A DNA stretch of 64,000 bases from Acephala macrosclerotiorum (GCA_014904845.1 MU119217.1:372001-436000); one strand, 5' to 3'; numbered from the stretch's first letter, positions 23,571 to 35,108 are shown. Program-made: numbers and translations. Notes: a model not told the origin generated them from the sequence alone.

Positions 23571-26433
23571 TTATCCACTGGCAGCAGGGTCTCTAGCTTC
23601 ACGACGGAGTGAACCACGCTTCTGAATGAGAGATGTGTCTTCGTAGATCTCCTTGAACAACACGAGGTTCTGAGACATAGATTTCATCATTCGCGTGATT
23701 TCCTCAGCCATATCCTCTTGCGATGCAATACCACTTAAAGCCTCAATGGACGGTGCGTTTGGAAGTGGTGGAATTCTATAGTAGGGGTTGGAAGCATAAG
23801 AGTTGATGTTCGACATAGACGACAAAGTTGATGGGAGACTAGGCGCAGCTTGTGATGAACCTAATGAGGATATGGTGTCGACATGGGGCAAAGCTTGCGA
23901 ATTTGTAAGACGTGGTGGCGGCATTGAGAACGAATCAAAAGCCTTTCCGTCGTCTGTACGAACAGATTCGCCTTGTGTACCGTTGCCATTGGTAGTTGGG
24001 TTACTGACGACGTAGTATCCATCGTCATCGTATCGAGAATCTGCCAAGTTGGCTCCTTCTGTGTCAGATGCGGACAGGTCAGACACTTCTGCAAGCTCCC
24101 TCAATGAATTGCCATTTCGAAACTCGTACGCCGTCGAGTCATCTGAAACATAAATCGAAGGCTCTCGTACACCAGATGCAGAAGGAGGGAATGATGTATG
24201 TTTCTCGAGTTCGAAGGGATTGGCAGACACTGGGTGCTCACTCGTAGTAGATCCTGCATCGGAGTTGGCAGTAGAAGGTCGATATTCTGGTATTAGATCT
24301 GGTAGGCTCATATCTAGGTCGATTAGAGACTGCATCGACGTGCGATCAGAGGGAAGTGAGGGTTGAAGATCTCCGCCAAATGCGTTGCTTCCAATCGGTT
24401 CTGTTGGGTGATGAATTAAAGTAGGTCGGCCGCCGGAACCAGGAGTGACTGCTGGACGGGGAAGATCGTATGATGTTGGAAACCTTGAGAGCTCAGGATC
24501 TGCAGAAGCTGGCGGCACCATGGCGGGAAATTTCCAATCCTGAGTGTGTCGATTAGGGTTGACGTCTGCTGGGTCACTCAAGGCTGGTCTACTGAATTGT
24601 GGTGTGTAATCATCGTCAGGGGGGCCGTAGGCATGTCGAGTACTGGGGCGGATCGTGTCCATATTGTGGAAAGTTGCTGAAGGAGCAGAACCAAGATCCA
24701 TATCAATCAACGATTCCCTGCTCAAAGTATAATCCCGAAGTGGTAAGTCAGACGTACCAGACGAATTAGACGAATTAGACGTATTAGACGTATTAGATGC
24801 ATTAGATGCATTAGATGCATTCGACATACTAGTCACGTGGTAGTCAACGGAAGGAGGCGGTGGCTCAGGCTTAGGAGGTGGTAATTCAGATGTAGGAGGT
24901 GGTGGAAACGGGGCGCCGTAATGCATGCGAGAGTTTTCGTCGTAGTTGGTGATGGTATTTGGATCGAAGAGCTTCTCCAGTGGCACTGGAAGAGGTTTTA
25001 GGGCTTCAGGAGGTGGTCGTCGTCTAGATCCTTTCGCAAGCTGTCGTGGATTAGGGCGAGTGGTATCTTCGTCGAAACCGATGGCGGCAGTTGGTCCATA
25101 CGCGTCTATAACATCTTTCACACCGAAGCCCGAAGCTACTTCCAGGTCGAACATGGCGGTGGTGCTGAAATTCCAGCCCTCGTCGACTTGAGCAGTGGTG
25201 GGGAGATCTGGGACGGTCGACTGTGAAGGATGTTGGAAGAACAGCGATTTTCGACTCCCACCACTTGATTCCCATACCTTAAAGGAACCAACGAGAGATC
25301 GGAGACTGGATGCGGGAAATCTAGACTCGGTGTTGAGGAGGTATGGGTGTTTCTGAACATCTTCGATGGTTGGACGTGCTTGGGGATCGGCTTGGATACA
25401 GAAAGAGACGAGGTTCTTGAGTTCATCTGAGAAATGAGCCTTATTGGTGTCTTCGAGTCTCGGAACGTGCTCTTGCAGTGCAGCTGCTAGCTTTTCGACA
25501 GAGCTGTACTGATGTGCGAATGGTGGAGCGCCGGTTGCAAGCTCAAATGCCATGCATCCAAAAGCCCATATGTCAACTTCCTTTCCATACGAGGTCGTCT
25601 TTTCTCTGAATAACTCGGGAGCCATCCAGTGGGGAGTTCCGATGATAGTAGTTCTTTTGTCGAGCTTGCTCTCTACGATTCCCGCGACTCCAAAGTCACA
25701 TAGTTGTACGTTGCCTTGTTCTGTAACGAGAACATTTGCACCTGTGAAGAGATCAGACCGATCGCTTCGTCATAAGATTCAAGTCGCTTACATTTGATAT
25801 CTCGATGAATGATTCCGGCGTCATGAACACACTTCAGGGCAAGCGCGACTTCCCGCAGAATCGGAATGATCCACTTCTCGTTCAATCCACCGGGGCTCGT
25901 GGGTTTCATCTAGTCGATGGTCAGTATGTCGGACCGAAGGCGAGTATGAGTTTTGCCTACCAGAGTCGCGACGCTACCACCACCACAATACTCAGTAATC
26001 ATCCACATGGCTTTACCCACAGGTAAGGCCTCCAGAACGTGGTTGATGTTCTTCGCATTGTTTTCGCTGAGCAGTCGAAGAGCGTTGACCTCCTTCAGAA
26101 ATTCACTGTACGAGTCGGCCTGGCGAGGATTGAGCGTGTCACTCTCGTCGATGTCGATAATCTTGACAGCAACAATGGCGGCAGTCTTCATGTCCTTGCT
26201 GTTCTCATCGTCAATTGATTCCGCACGTGATGAAGTTGATGAACATACCCTTTGTAGACACGCCCAAAACTGCCCTTGCCAATCAGTTCCTCTAACACGT
26301 ACGGCGGCGGGTCCTTTCCCTTCCTCTTGCACTCTTCGATGACCTGAGCTTGGACTTTGCGCGCATCTTCAATTGCCTTGGTTTTTACGAGACTGAGTTC
26401 CTGAGGTGGCCGAACCTGGAGTCGGTTCTCCAT
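23571..26433 (-). CDS. Ste20/GCK-family serine/threonine protein kinase with long disordered tail
   Basis: The exons are 26249-26433, 25961-26198, 25792-25909 and 23571-25741 (903 residues); the introns are all 50-51 bp. The kinase domain starts after a 45-residue charged N-terminal helix: the glycine loop IGKGSFGRVYKG is at about residues 51-62, the ATP Lys in VAVKII is near 74, and the catalytic loop GIIHRDIKCANVL has its Asp near 178. DFG (CDFGVAG), the activation segment TTIIGTPHWMAPELF and the GxPPF motif (GAPPFAHQ) follow. The TPHWMAPE box is typical of Ste20/GCK kinases. About 600 C-terminal residues are Pro/Ser-rich and include polyproline runs and an (Asn-x-Ser) tandem repeat. A final helix (EDMAEEITRMMKSMSQNLVLF) may mediate dimerisation. 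The exact subfamily cannot be fixed by eye. Confidence 0.9.
24764..24826. repeat. 9-bp in-frame tandem repeat inside the kinase tail
   Basis: Units of ATTAGAYGY on the plus strand repeat about seven times within the coding sequence of the kinase gene. They encode alternating Asn-Ala-Ser, Asn-Thr-Ser and Asn-Ser-Ser triplets. Whole-codon units let the copy number change without breaking the frame. Confidence 0.75.
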
Positions 26434-26555
26434 TGCGAAGATGGTGTCGATGGTGGTTGGGGAAAGCGTTGAAGTTGTGGTTCTGCGAGTTTGACGTTCC
26501 AGCTGCCGGTCTGAGGTTGTGGTTGAGCGTGTCTGCATCAACATCAGCATCCGTG

Positions 26556-27359
26556 CTAGAGACACGACGCTTGCCCAGCTGAGTAGTCCAAGCCCTCTCG
26601 TCCAAGCGAGCGACTGACCCTTGACTTCAACCTCAACTCCAACTCCTCCAGATACTCCTTGTTTTGGCTTGGGAGTATCAAGTCCCGCCAGCCAACATGA
26701 ACGCACGCCGGTGGGAGATGGGACCTCGGCGTACATGGCCCGGTGGATGAATCCACCAGGACCAGTGGCCTGTGGCCTTTTTCGTACGCCATGGTACCGG
26801 GAGCTGTCCTCAGGAGTCGGATCGGCGGCAAGGTATCCTCGGGTGGAAGCTGGGGGAGATTCTTCTCGAGAACTTCCCCCATTCCGTTGGACATTGCGAG
26901 TGTCCGCCAGAAGTTGCGTTCCCCCTCCACCTCCTCGATCCTCGTTCTTCCTATAGCTTATTAGCTTTTCGTTAATTGCTAAGCTAGGCTCGGGGACTTA
27001 CCCCCTACTCTCCACAGGCTCCGCAACCACTGCTCGTACCGCTCCCAGTTCTCCTCCCGCGCTCCCTCCCGTCTGAAAAACCTCTTGTAGGCGAGGTAGT
27101 TTTCGTCGTAACCCCCCTGAAAGTCCTTGGCCAGGAGTGCCTGGTACCTGGCAACTCCTAGGACTTTCAAGGTGGCTTCGTCTAGTTCCACCTCTCCTTC
27201 TGCCTCCCCTTCTACCTCTCCTACACTCTCCTCCTCTTCCTCCCCGGGGACCTCTGCCTTCCCCAATTCCTCCACCCATTGTCCAGTCTGGTACTTCCTC
27301 TCCCAATTCTCTAGGTCTTCAAGTTGACCCCGAAGGTCCTTCCCGGTTGTTCTGCTCAT
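26556..27359 (-). CDS. Unknown acidic fungal protein, 250 residues
   Basis: Two exons, 27002-27359 and 26556-26950, are separated by a 51-bp intron (26951-27001, GTAAGT donor, branch-like GCTAATAAGCTATAG). Splicing restores one frame of 250 residues. The N-terminal part is helical and has an acidic run of Glu residues near residues 37-56 (PGEEEEESVGEVEGE). A Trp/Tyr-rich helical segment follows (YDENYLAYKRFF, then EENWERYEQWLRSLW). The C-terminal part includes RPLVLVDSSTGPC and a final helix. I do not recognise a family. It lies on the same strand as the kinase gene, 122 bp upstream of the kinase ATG, so the kinase promoter must be short or overlap this gene. Confidence 0.65.
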
Positions 27360-29819
27360 TTTTGGTTCGGGATTGCTTTGGTATCGGTCAGATTTTGCTT
27401 GGCGGTGGTTCGGAAGGAAGACGTACAACCGCGCAAGTGCTGGTACTCGAGGGTTGTTGTGAGATCGAGAGAACGCGGTCCTCGTTTCGAGTCCCCGAGA
27501 CCAGCTCAAAGGAACTCAAAGCTCACCCGCTCGTCTCTCACCCGAGCCGAATTGGCTTTCGATGGTGACGCCGCAGTGAATTCACTGGGGGCCAGCCCCT
27601 TTTCCCAACCGTTGCCGAGGGCATGCTTGGTATCGAACTATCATATGAACTCAGCAACCAAAGCTTCGAGGGATCGGTAGAGGGGCCATACGCGATATAC
27701 CACGGAGGTATCGATACTGCTGAATGCAGTAGCCCTTGGGGCGACAGTAAGCCTGGAAGTATTGTTAGCGCGCTCTTATTATCAAGTCCATTCTCATCTC
27801 TCTATCCTTGAGCTTTGATCACGCTGCTCTGTGGCTGGAGCTCACTGCGGGATCGAGCACGCTCAAGCGCCCGTAGTACCACAGTGAACGATCTCCCCCT
27901 TCCAAGGCGAAAGAGCAAGCGATGAAGAAGCCTTTCCGCGGGCTCTGAAAAGGGATGAAAGGACTGCAGACTCGAGTAACGCGCAAGGAGCGTCCACCAA
28001 GCAGCGATCTACCCCTTGCTCAAAGCGAGGAGAAAGCGAGAAGTCTTTGCGGGCTCTGAAAAGGGGCGTTGAAAGGAAGAGATGTAGTTTACCGAAGCTT
28101 GAATGACTGCCAGCAGCCATTCGACTTGCAGTTGTGAAAAGAGTTGTTGTTGGACATCTGGATAAAGGTTGCTGGAAGGAAAAATTAAAGATCTAAGGAA
28201 AGAAGTTTCTCAGATTAAGTAGAGTTATTTTCTCGTGGGTCAGTCCAGTCCCAACTCGGGCGTATAAGAGAGCCAATCGAGCGGTGAGGGGTTTCGACGA
28301 CTAAGCAGGGAGCGTGGTCGAGCGTAGAGACGCAAACCGCAGTTTCGGTCGATGCACAGTAGAGGCCACGGTTGGAGGAATACACTGTTGGCAGATAAGT
28401 TGTACTCTGGCCGGGATGTCCTGGCCGGGGATCGTACTTAGGAAAAGACTGAATTGGGAGGTTAGAGTCAATATCTGGAGTCTGCTAGCAAGTGCTGGGG
28501 GAGAATATAGGGACACGGAAGGTCACGGTAGGACGCATCAGCTTTGAAGATTGTGACGGTCGCTCTTGCCTATTGAGAGACGAAAGACGAAAGACGAAAG
28601 TGGAACGGTCGAGACAAAGACTGGAGCTTTTGCTAGGTGGTTGATTGAGGAAGCTGGAAACCCTCTCTTATCATCTAGTGAGGTAGCACGAGAATATCAT
28701 TGCAACCTTCTCAGGCAGCAAACAAAGCTGGTCTGCATGTCCAGACCAGAACCGTGCTTAGGCAAGGGCTGAGGTAGAACGCTGAAATCAACTATTGGAG
28801 TTTGTCCTAGGATGTGGTGTGCTGGAAGTACAAGAGGTTAGTCACATTGGCATGTAAACAAGAAACCTTCTTTGCAATATTTTCTTGGGATTCTTCACTG
28901 CCACGCAGTGCAATCAAGGGCGACTTAGTATACCAAGCTTTTTCATCAATGAGTTTGCATAATGCAGAAGAATTTGAGGTGGGAATTTTGAATGAAATCG
29001 AGGTTGACTGCAGAAGAGCAAGAGGCGTATCGAAAGCTAACGATGAAACCAGTGAGGCAGCTTTCCAGTATTGGCTATTGTGATAATTCGGAGCATTGAA
29101 CAGTTTTGAGAGCGATTGAGGCCTAGCGAGCTAGGAGTACGCTCTAGTATATCCCTCAAGGTCGACTTTGCCCAAGTCGGTTTCTCTTTGCTACCGTTCC
29201 CCTTCTTTTGCTCGCTTGTAGGTATGCATAGCTTCAAGAAGACTCAATTGATAGTAGAAATATGGCGGAGGAGTTATGGATTGCAAAAATATTAGCCGTG
29301 GTGAGATCACCCTCACAAAAATCTTACAGGAAACAATAAATTCGTTGCAAGATCGTCCAATTGTTATATCTGCTGCTTCCCTCTGATCCAGCTCTCTAAT
29401 TAACTTTGTGCATCACAAATCGATTGGTCCAGGAACCTCGGCTGACCTTTTTGCATTACCTACTGCTGCAGATGCGCATTGCTTGCATGGCTCCATAACC
29501 CATCTTGGCTGCTAATGTGAGCCTGCCTCAGGAACAAGGATTGCGATGCGCAACAGAAAAAATTGTTTTGACGCCAGGCGTCAAGGCACAACAATGCCAC
29601 AGAAGCAAATCCCATGTAATCTTTTTGTTTCTTCATGAATCTCCCGTCCTCGGACATCTTTCCTCTGGCGATCTGATCCACAACATTCTCATCCTCGTGG
29701 AATTTGAGGTTAAGTAAGTCAATGTCCTACCCTGTTTAATCAACTATACTCGGTTGGATCTTTATCCTTGGCCCACGTTGGCTTTCTTTCTTCGTGACAC
29801 CTGCCCATTCAGAGTGACT
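27360..29819. other. 2.5 kb gene-free spacer with degenerate repeats
   Basis: This stretch separates the unknown acidic gene from the TGS1 3' end. Open frames are short and lack features. It contains the ~80-bp duplication at 27,886-28,080, a triple AGACGAA run near 28,583-28,603, and two loosely similar segments around 28,392-28,510 and 28,720-28,830. Confidence 0.5.
27886..28080. repeat. Pair of ~80-bp direct repeats
   Basis: Copy 1 (about 27,886-27,966) and copy 2 (about 28,002-28,079) share, in order, CGATCTMCCCCTT, a GCGAAAGAG-like block, GAAGNCTTT and GCGGGCTCTGAAAAGGG followed by GAAAGGA. Divergence is modest. This may be the remnant of a repeat family. Confidence 0.6.
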
Positions 29820-30648
29820 TCATATAGAAGCTGGAATATAAGCCACTAAAGCTTTGCTCGCTCCTTCCATGCAGTATTGCACCACCTCGATCTTCTTTCC
29901 CTCAGGCGCCAATTTCGCAATCTGCCTCAAGTCGCTGGTCCTTGGCAGGAACAACGCCGAGTCCATGCCCCTACAAGCTTCGTGGATTTGCTTGTGTGAA
30001 TACGGCTCCATCTTATGCAAATTGAATATCTCGTCCGATCTGTACCCTGGACCTCCCCACGGCGGTGAAGCGAAGATAACAGTCCTCGAAGGATCAATTG
30101 AGGACGAATTGGCGGACATGTAGGAGAAAGAATCGTCGTTGATCCAGATTATTTGATCCGCCACGCCGTAAATCGCTGCATTGTGTTGAGCGCATGCGAT
30201 AACCGAAGGATTCTTCTCGATAGCGATAATGGTTGACCATCTTTCTGACAGGGCGAAGGCGATCACGTTTCCGCCTGCGCCGGCAAACATATCGATCAAG
30301 ATCGATTTGGAAGGAGAAACAAGTCCTCCAAGATCTTCTGCTACTTTACTGTTGACTGTTAGATAATTCTGAAAAAGGGGGTGAGAGGTTGTACTTTGCA
30401 ATAGGTTCTGGAGTGACACCGAACCAAGCATCATCTGTCATGTAAACCCCTTGATCGTACAATGACCATATGCTGTACCGTTGAGACCAATATCTTGCGA
30501 CTAATTAGCTGTTGTAACATCATTTGAGGAAGCGCATCTACCTCTGAATGTCGAATTCTACATCTTGTCGACGAGTGTAGTGGTGGCACTCTTTGGTTAG
30601 CGGAAATGTCTTGGCAATACTATCCACTGCCGGCTCTGCAGATTCCAT
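29820..30648 (-). CDS. TGS1: Trimethylguanosine synthase (RNA cap hypermethylase)
   Basis: TGS1 converts the m7G cap of snRNAs and snoRNAs to 2,2,7-trimethylguanosine with S-adenosylmethionine. The exons are 30542-30648, 30395-30493 and 29820-30348, giving 244 residues, the size of the catalytic core seen in fungi. The introns are 48 and 46 bp. Splicing creates IQRYWSQRYSIWSLYDQGVYMTD and TPEPIANKVAEDLGG. The family marks are DDAWFGVTPEPIA (cap-stacking Trp), the SAM motif LIDMFAGAGGNVIAF with Asp at about residue 88, and the catalytic SPPWGGPGY at about 163-171. Without the two introns the gene would look like a truncated methyltransferase. Confidence 0.94.
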
Positions 30649-31556
30649 AGCGTCACAAGGATGCAAATAATGGCTAGGTACTGTGGTGTGATCCCCTACG
30701 GCAACTTTGTTGTCACTTCGTATAGAATTCTTTGGATACCAAGCACCTTAACTGACTGCGGATTCTTTGCAGTGGAGATTCTGGCCAATGAGGCGAACCC
30801 CCTGGTATTGATGACTCGACTTGATGCGTTCGTGTAGCTGCCGAAGAAGACTCTATGCGCTAATATAGAGCGATAGTTTTCTTGATAGGCTGGACACTCG
30901 TCTTCAGCTCCTTCAATGACAACCTGGTTGGAGGTGGATCTGTGTCTTGCTTTAACAGGTAGGCCACCTCTGAGAAGGTCTTTTCGAGAAAGCGTGTAGT
31001 CGGTTGGCCAGCCGATCCAGGTAGCTTTTCAAGTTCTCGTCGTTTCGTTTTAAGAGATTTACAGAACGTTCTTCCAAAGTTTCTTTCGGCGCTTCCGATT
31101 TGTTTTTCAAAGATTTGAACAGATCCTGGTCCAAGAAATGAATGAAATAAACTTCATAAGACGAGTCTGATGTGAAATCCAGATGAGTGAAAATGGACAC
31201 TCTGCTGGAAGTCCTGACTGGGACTTGCTCCGATAATGTAACGGAGGGGCTTGCTGTCAAAGGTCAGTCGGACATTCCAAAAAAACATGAGAGAGCGATT
31301 CGACAAGTCTTAAGTGCTTACTACTTCTTAAAGCCACCTCGAATTCTTAAGGTTCACGATAACGTTCTCTCACTGCATTTTTCGAAAAGTTGAAGAACCA
31401 GCTCCACGTGAGAAAACCAAGGAGCTTGGGCCACACAAGGCTGCGCTAACGAACGCTTCAGGGACCAGATTGCTGGAACCAGGATCAACAACACTTCAAC
31501 TCGCTTTCTTCTAGACACCTTTCGCAATCTCGGGGGAAGAGTCCTAAATTCTGATT
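30649..31556. other. Divergent spacer between TGS1 and GRH1
   Basis: About 900 bp between two outward-facing starts. The minus strand contains coding-like but ATG-less fragments in shifting frames (see findings), which may be a gene remnant. Otherwise it would hold the promoters of both genes. Confidence 0.45.
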
Positions 31557-32703
31557 ATGTTTAACGCTCTGAATCGTTTTATCTCGCGGCTAGACTCCGA
31601 TGTCCCCGCCCAGAGATCAGATCATGGTGCATTTGGCTTTCAAGTTCTGAGAAACAAGTCTCCAGAGCTTACCATTGAGCCATGGTTTGACTTTATAGTG
31701 GGGATTAATGGCCGTATGATTGTATGTATCTTGTGTAATTTGGTTAGATGTGCTGCTCACTATTCTAGGACGATTCTACTCCGAACCTGTTCGCCCAGGA
31801 AATCCGAAACTGCGCAGGGAGCACGGTAACTCTTGGTCTCTGGAGTGCGAAGGTATTTTTCTTCAAAAACATATATGTAATGCAAATACTAAGAAGAAAT
31901 AGGGCCAACGCACGAGAACTATCCACATCCCGGTGCCAGCAACAAGTCCATCACTTGGTCTTACTCTTCAATGGGCATCTATCAACACCGTCTCAAACAT
32001 ATGGCACATTCTGGATGTGCCTGCAAACTCGCCCGCAGACCTTGCAGGTCTCCTTCCTTATAGCGACTATATCCTTGGGACTCCAGAAGGTGTATTGCAC
32101 GGCGAAGCAGGTCTAGGAGAGTTGGTTGAGGACCACATTGGAAGACCTTTACGGCTATACGTCTACAACAACGAATATAATGTTACGAGAGAGGTTACAA
32201 TTCACCCAAGTAGAGACTGGGGCGGAGAGGGCGCTCTTGGGTGTGTGTTGGGTTATGGAGCTCTGCACAGGTTACCAGCACCCCTGAGCGAACCTTTGGC
32301 CGGCCCAGGAGAAACGTTATTCGACACAGAGAATGCACGATTCTCGAACGAGGAGCCTCGGCCATTATCTGGTTCTGGAGAGTACTTGGTGCCGGCAGCT
32401 ACTTCAGACCCAAGCGATTTATTAGTTCCAGCACAGATAGTAAGCCCGCCTACACCAAGAGGCAAGAAAGAGAAGAAACATGGACACGCGCCTAATAAAA
32501 CGTTCATGGACGACTACTTCACGGAGGGAGAGAAGAAGAGTAGGGAGCTAGATTATGCACCAGGTACGAGAAGCACTCCGCATCCTCCGCCGCCAAAGAC
32601 AGGTGGTCCTCCGAAGGCTGGTGGGCCTCCCAAAGCCCAGGAGGTGGCAAGTGAAGCCGTGATAGATGAGAACAAAGATGCAGAGGATAGTGGTGTAGAC
32701 TAG
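31557..32703 (+). CDS. GRH1: Golgi reassembly stacking protein (GRASP55/65-type)
   Basis: GRASP proteins tether Golgi or ER-exit-site membranes through two PDZ-like domains and support unconventional secretion. The exons are 31557-31721, 31769-31852 and 31903-32703 (349 residues), with introns of 47 and 50 bp, all in phase 0. PDZ1 covers FGFQVLRNKSP, EPWFDFIVGINGRMI, EIRNCAGSTVTLGLWSAKGQRTRTIHIPV. PDZ2 covers LGLTLQWASI, WHILDVPANSPADLAGLLPYSDYILGTP, GELVEDHIGRPLRLYVYN and WGGEGALGCVLGYGALHRLP. The Pro/Ser-rich C-terminal tail is the regulatory region. The N-terminus MFNALNRF lacks the glycine needed for myristoylation in animal GRASPs. An amphipathic helix may serve instead, as proposed for yeast Grh1. 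Confidence 0.95.
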
Positions 32704-32860
32704 TACTTGGATTTGTTTCGATCTACCACCAAGACGCCCAAATGAAAGGCACCTGACATATCTCAATGCTATGCCTAATATGCTTGCCTGTATTTGAGAA
32801 CCCTTGATGACTTTTAATATTCCTACATTCTTTCAGTCTGCCTCCCGGGTATGATACATT

Positions 32861-33486
32861 TTAGTTGATGAAGTTAATGCAGAAGAAATGTAAGATCAAG
32901 CTTCCAAATACGTAGTCCGCGAAAGCTCTGGAAAAGGGTCAGCTATATTTAGACATACAGAGCAATGTGGAACTTACCTCTCTGGAGAAACTTCACCGAA
33001 ATCCGCCTTGTTCTCTCCATTTGTCTGTATCCGTAGAGAAGCTGTGTCTGATCAGCGATAGTTCTAACCTGGTTGATGTCCCAAAGTCACTTACCCGTCA
33101 AAACGAATTGTCCCACTGTTGCCGAGAATCCTGACAAGAAAGCATTGAATGGCTATAAATTCATCATTAATACCAATTCCAACATACCATCTCCCAATAT
33201 CTCAGGGCTCAAGACGTACATAGTTTCCAGCAATAACGCAGTAAACGAATTGAAGTACTCCAACCACAACCAAGAAGCCCATGAACACGTCAATCAGCTT
33301 CGTTCTCTGCGGCGTAGTGTCCAGATAATTCTGCCATATTCCCAACGCAACTTCCTGTGGGCTCTGATTGTCCTTTGCTTTCAGAGATGCTTTGGTGGGA
33401 ATCGCAGGTACAGCAGGTGTACTTGAGGCTTGGGTCGTGGCTGCAGCAGATGGCGTTTGCTCGCGGGCATTGCGTTTCGGTGCCAT
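32861..33486 (-). CDS. OST2: Oligosaccharyltransferase subunit OST2/DAD1
   Basis: OST2 is a small membrane subunit of the ER oligosaccharyltransferase that transfers glycans to Asn residues. The exons are 33220-33486, 33095-33152, 32978-33041 and 32861-32927, encoding 151 residues. The introns are 67, 53 and 50 bp. Features are a cytosolic, Ala/Thr/Pro-rich N-terminal extension; the first membrane helix with FMGFLVVVGVLQFVYCVIAGNYPFNAFLSGF; the second around ATVGQFVLTASLRIQTN; and the C-terminal box RAFADYVFGSLILHFFCINFIN. All three junctions rebuild this conserved sequence. It converges on GRH1 with a 157-bp spacer and is divergent from the TMEM14 gene. Confidence 0.95.
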
Positions 33487-33809
33487 TTCGATAGATTGTG
33501 ATTTAAGGTAGCGATTGAAAGTTTTGAGGTCTTGTCGTGACGTTGGATGTTGGAATTGTACTTGGGACCTTAGAGCTGTAAGGCCACGAAGCTCGATGTG
33601 GATGCTGCGCCAAGCTAGTGATGGACCGGGGTAGGAAGGCGCAACGCCGAGGGGTAAATCCGTACTTCCAACTCGGTGATTTCTTAGCCTGGAGCTTGAG
33701 ATGAGACGTCTTGGATGTAAACGTCGTCTTCTCTCTGAGAATAGATTGAGATTCGCCGGTACATAATTCACAAAGTCTTCGCAGATTCAAGTCACTCATA
33801 ATCGCAAAC
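33487..33809. promoter_or_regulatory. Divergent promoter of OST2 and the TMEM14 gene
   Basis: About 320 bp lie between two outward-facing start codons. No motif stands out. Confidence 0.45.
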
Positions 33810-34238
33810 ATGGTCAGTTGCTAAATATCACCAGTATTGGCCTCCAGGCTCAAGAGAAGCTAACAAACATTACCAGGGTATCGAAACACCAGCATATATC
33901 CTCGGTGCTTTGACAGCTGGTGGTGGAACCTTCGGATACATTAAGACCAGCTCAATCCCATCGGTCGCCGCCGGTGTCACTGTTGGAACTTTGGTAGAGA
34001 CAATTGTCCATTATCAAATCAAACATCCAGCTGATATATGCCACAGTATCTCATAGGTGGCTACCGCATTGCAAACAAATTGTCGTATGGAGTCGAGCTC
34101 GCCTTACTGGCCTCAATTTTCCTCGCCGGTTCCTCTATTCCAAGAGCTATCAGGAGCCAAAAGCCTCTGCCAGCCGGTCTAAGTGTCCTCGCGCTCTATG
34201 GCCTCTACACATATGGAAGCGCTTTCTTAAAGAGGTAA
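33810..34238 (+). CDS. TMEM14-family (UPF0136) small membrane protein
   Basis: The exons are 33810-33812, 33877-33993 and 34047-34238, giving 103 residues. The first exon is the start codon alone: a GTCAGT donor follows the ATG directly, and the 64-bp intron ends in a branch-like GCTAACAAACATTACCAG. The protein begins MGIETPAYILGALTAGGGTFGYIKTSS and has four predicted membrane segments, with SVAAGVTVGTLYLIGGYR, VELALLASIFLAGSSI and SVLALYGLYTYGSAF. The Gly-rich helices and length fit the TMEM14 family, whose animal members act in the mitochondrial inner membrane or secretory pathway. The transport role here is uncertain. Confidence 0.88.
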
Positions 34239-34627
34239 ATTGGAAGCGGAAGGAGCAGGGACAGAAAATGGCTTCGGAATGTTGGTTGGGGTTCAGCGGT
34301 CTAGTAACGAATCAATGGTTGAGCTTCTCCTCTCTGCTCATTGTCCCACTCGACCCAAATTCCCTGCCCCTAAAATGACTGGCTTCTTGCATACGCACAC
34401 CTATTCCAACATCCATATAGAGAAGTGCCAGTCCAAAGTGAACAATGCTTGTTGAGTTGAAGTCTCTCCTTCCGACGCCGTATTTTACATCCCATATGCT
34501 CCGTACCCCCTGTGGCGTGATATCCCTAAAACGCCTGCAAATGCCTATTGAGCCGAAGAACCTCTCTCGCGAGCTATTAAGCCATCCGGTCTGCTCTTCC
34601 CTTGACTCCGCCCCATGAAAGATCCCC
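34239..34627. other. Convergent 3' spacer between the TMEM14 gene and CMC2
   Basis: About 390 bp, presumably the two 3' UTRs. No gene or repeat seen. Confidence 0.45.
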
Positions 34628-34926
34628 TCACGAGTTGGCATCGATTTCAGCCCATTTCTTCTTAATCGGCTCATTTTTGATCTTTGCCTTCTCTCGATTC
34701 TGCTTCGTCCGCTCTAGCCTTTGAGCTCGTAGACATTTATTGACTTGGGTCTTCGCATCGTTGCACATGCCGACTGCTTTCCACAAGAAACCTCGGGCAT
34801 GGCATTCGTCGAGGGCGTTCATGACCTCCTCGCAAGCTGTAGCGTTACTTAGCAAAAGTGCTCCAATCAAGTCCAGGAATTTCTGCTCCTACCGGTGTTA
34901 TCTTTTGTGTGAAGATGGGGATGCAT
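34628..34926 (-). CDS. CMC2: Twin CX9C protein, cytochrome c oxidase assembly factor CMC2
   Basis: CMC2 is a small intermembrane-space protein, imported by MIA40 and needed for cytochrome c oxidase biogenesis. Two exons, 34893-34926 and 34628-34836, flank a 56-bp intron and give 80 residues. Splicing joins MHPHLHTKDNT to ACEEVMNALDECHARGF. The two CX9C pairs are visible: C-EEVMNALDE-C and C-NDAKTQVNK-C. They are followed by the conserved LRAQRLERTKQNREKAK helix and the ending KKWAEIDANS. It is divergent from prefoldin 2 with 182 bp between starts; two CCAAT boxes lie just before its ATG. Confidence 0.95.
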
Positions 34927-35108
34927 ATTGGCTGATTGGATGTGAGAGAAGCTGAAAGTCGAAGGTCGCGTGTGGTCTTGTCAAAAGTTCAAGTGGTTCG
35001 TCGATGCTGGATTTTGAGCCGTTTTCGGCACGCGGGACTTGCCGTCCATTTTTGAAGCTTCGACAGCTCTTCAGACTCTGGACATGCGAACATGTCATCA
35101 CAACAAAC
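34927..35108. promoter_or_regulatory. Divergent promoter of CMC2 and GIM4 with tandem CCAAT boxes
   Basis: Two inverted CCAAT pentamers (ATTGG at 34,927-34,931 and 34,935-34,939) lie almost against the CMC2 start, so they may be in its leader. The whole spacer is 182 bp. Confidence 0.45.
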
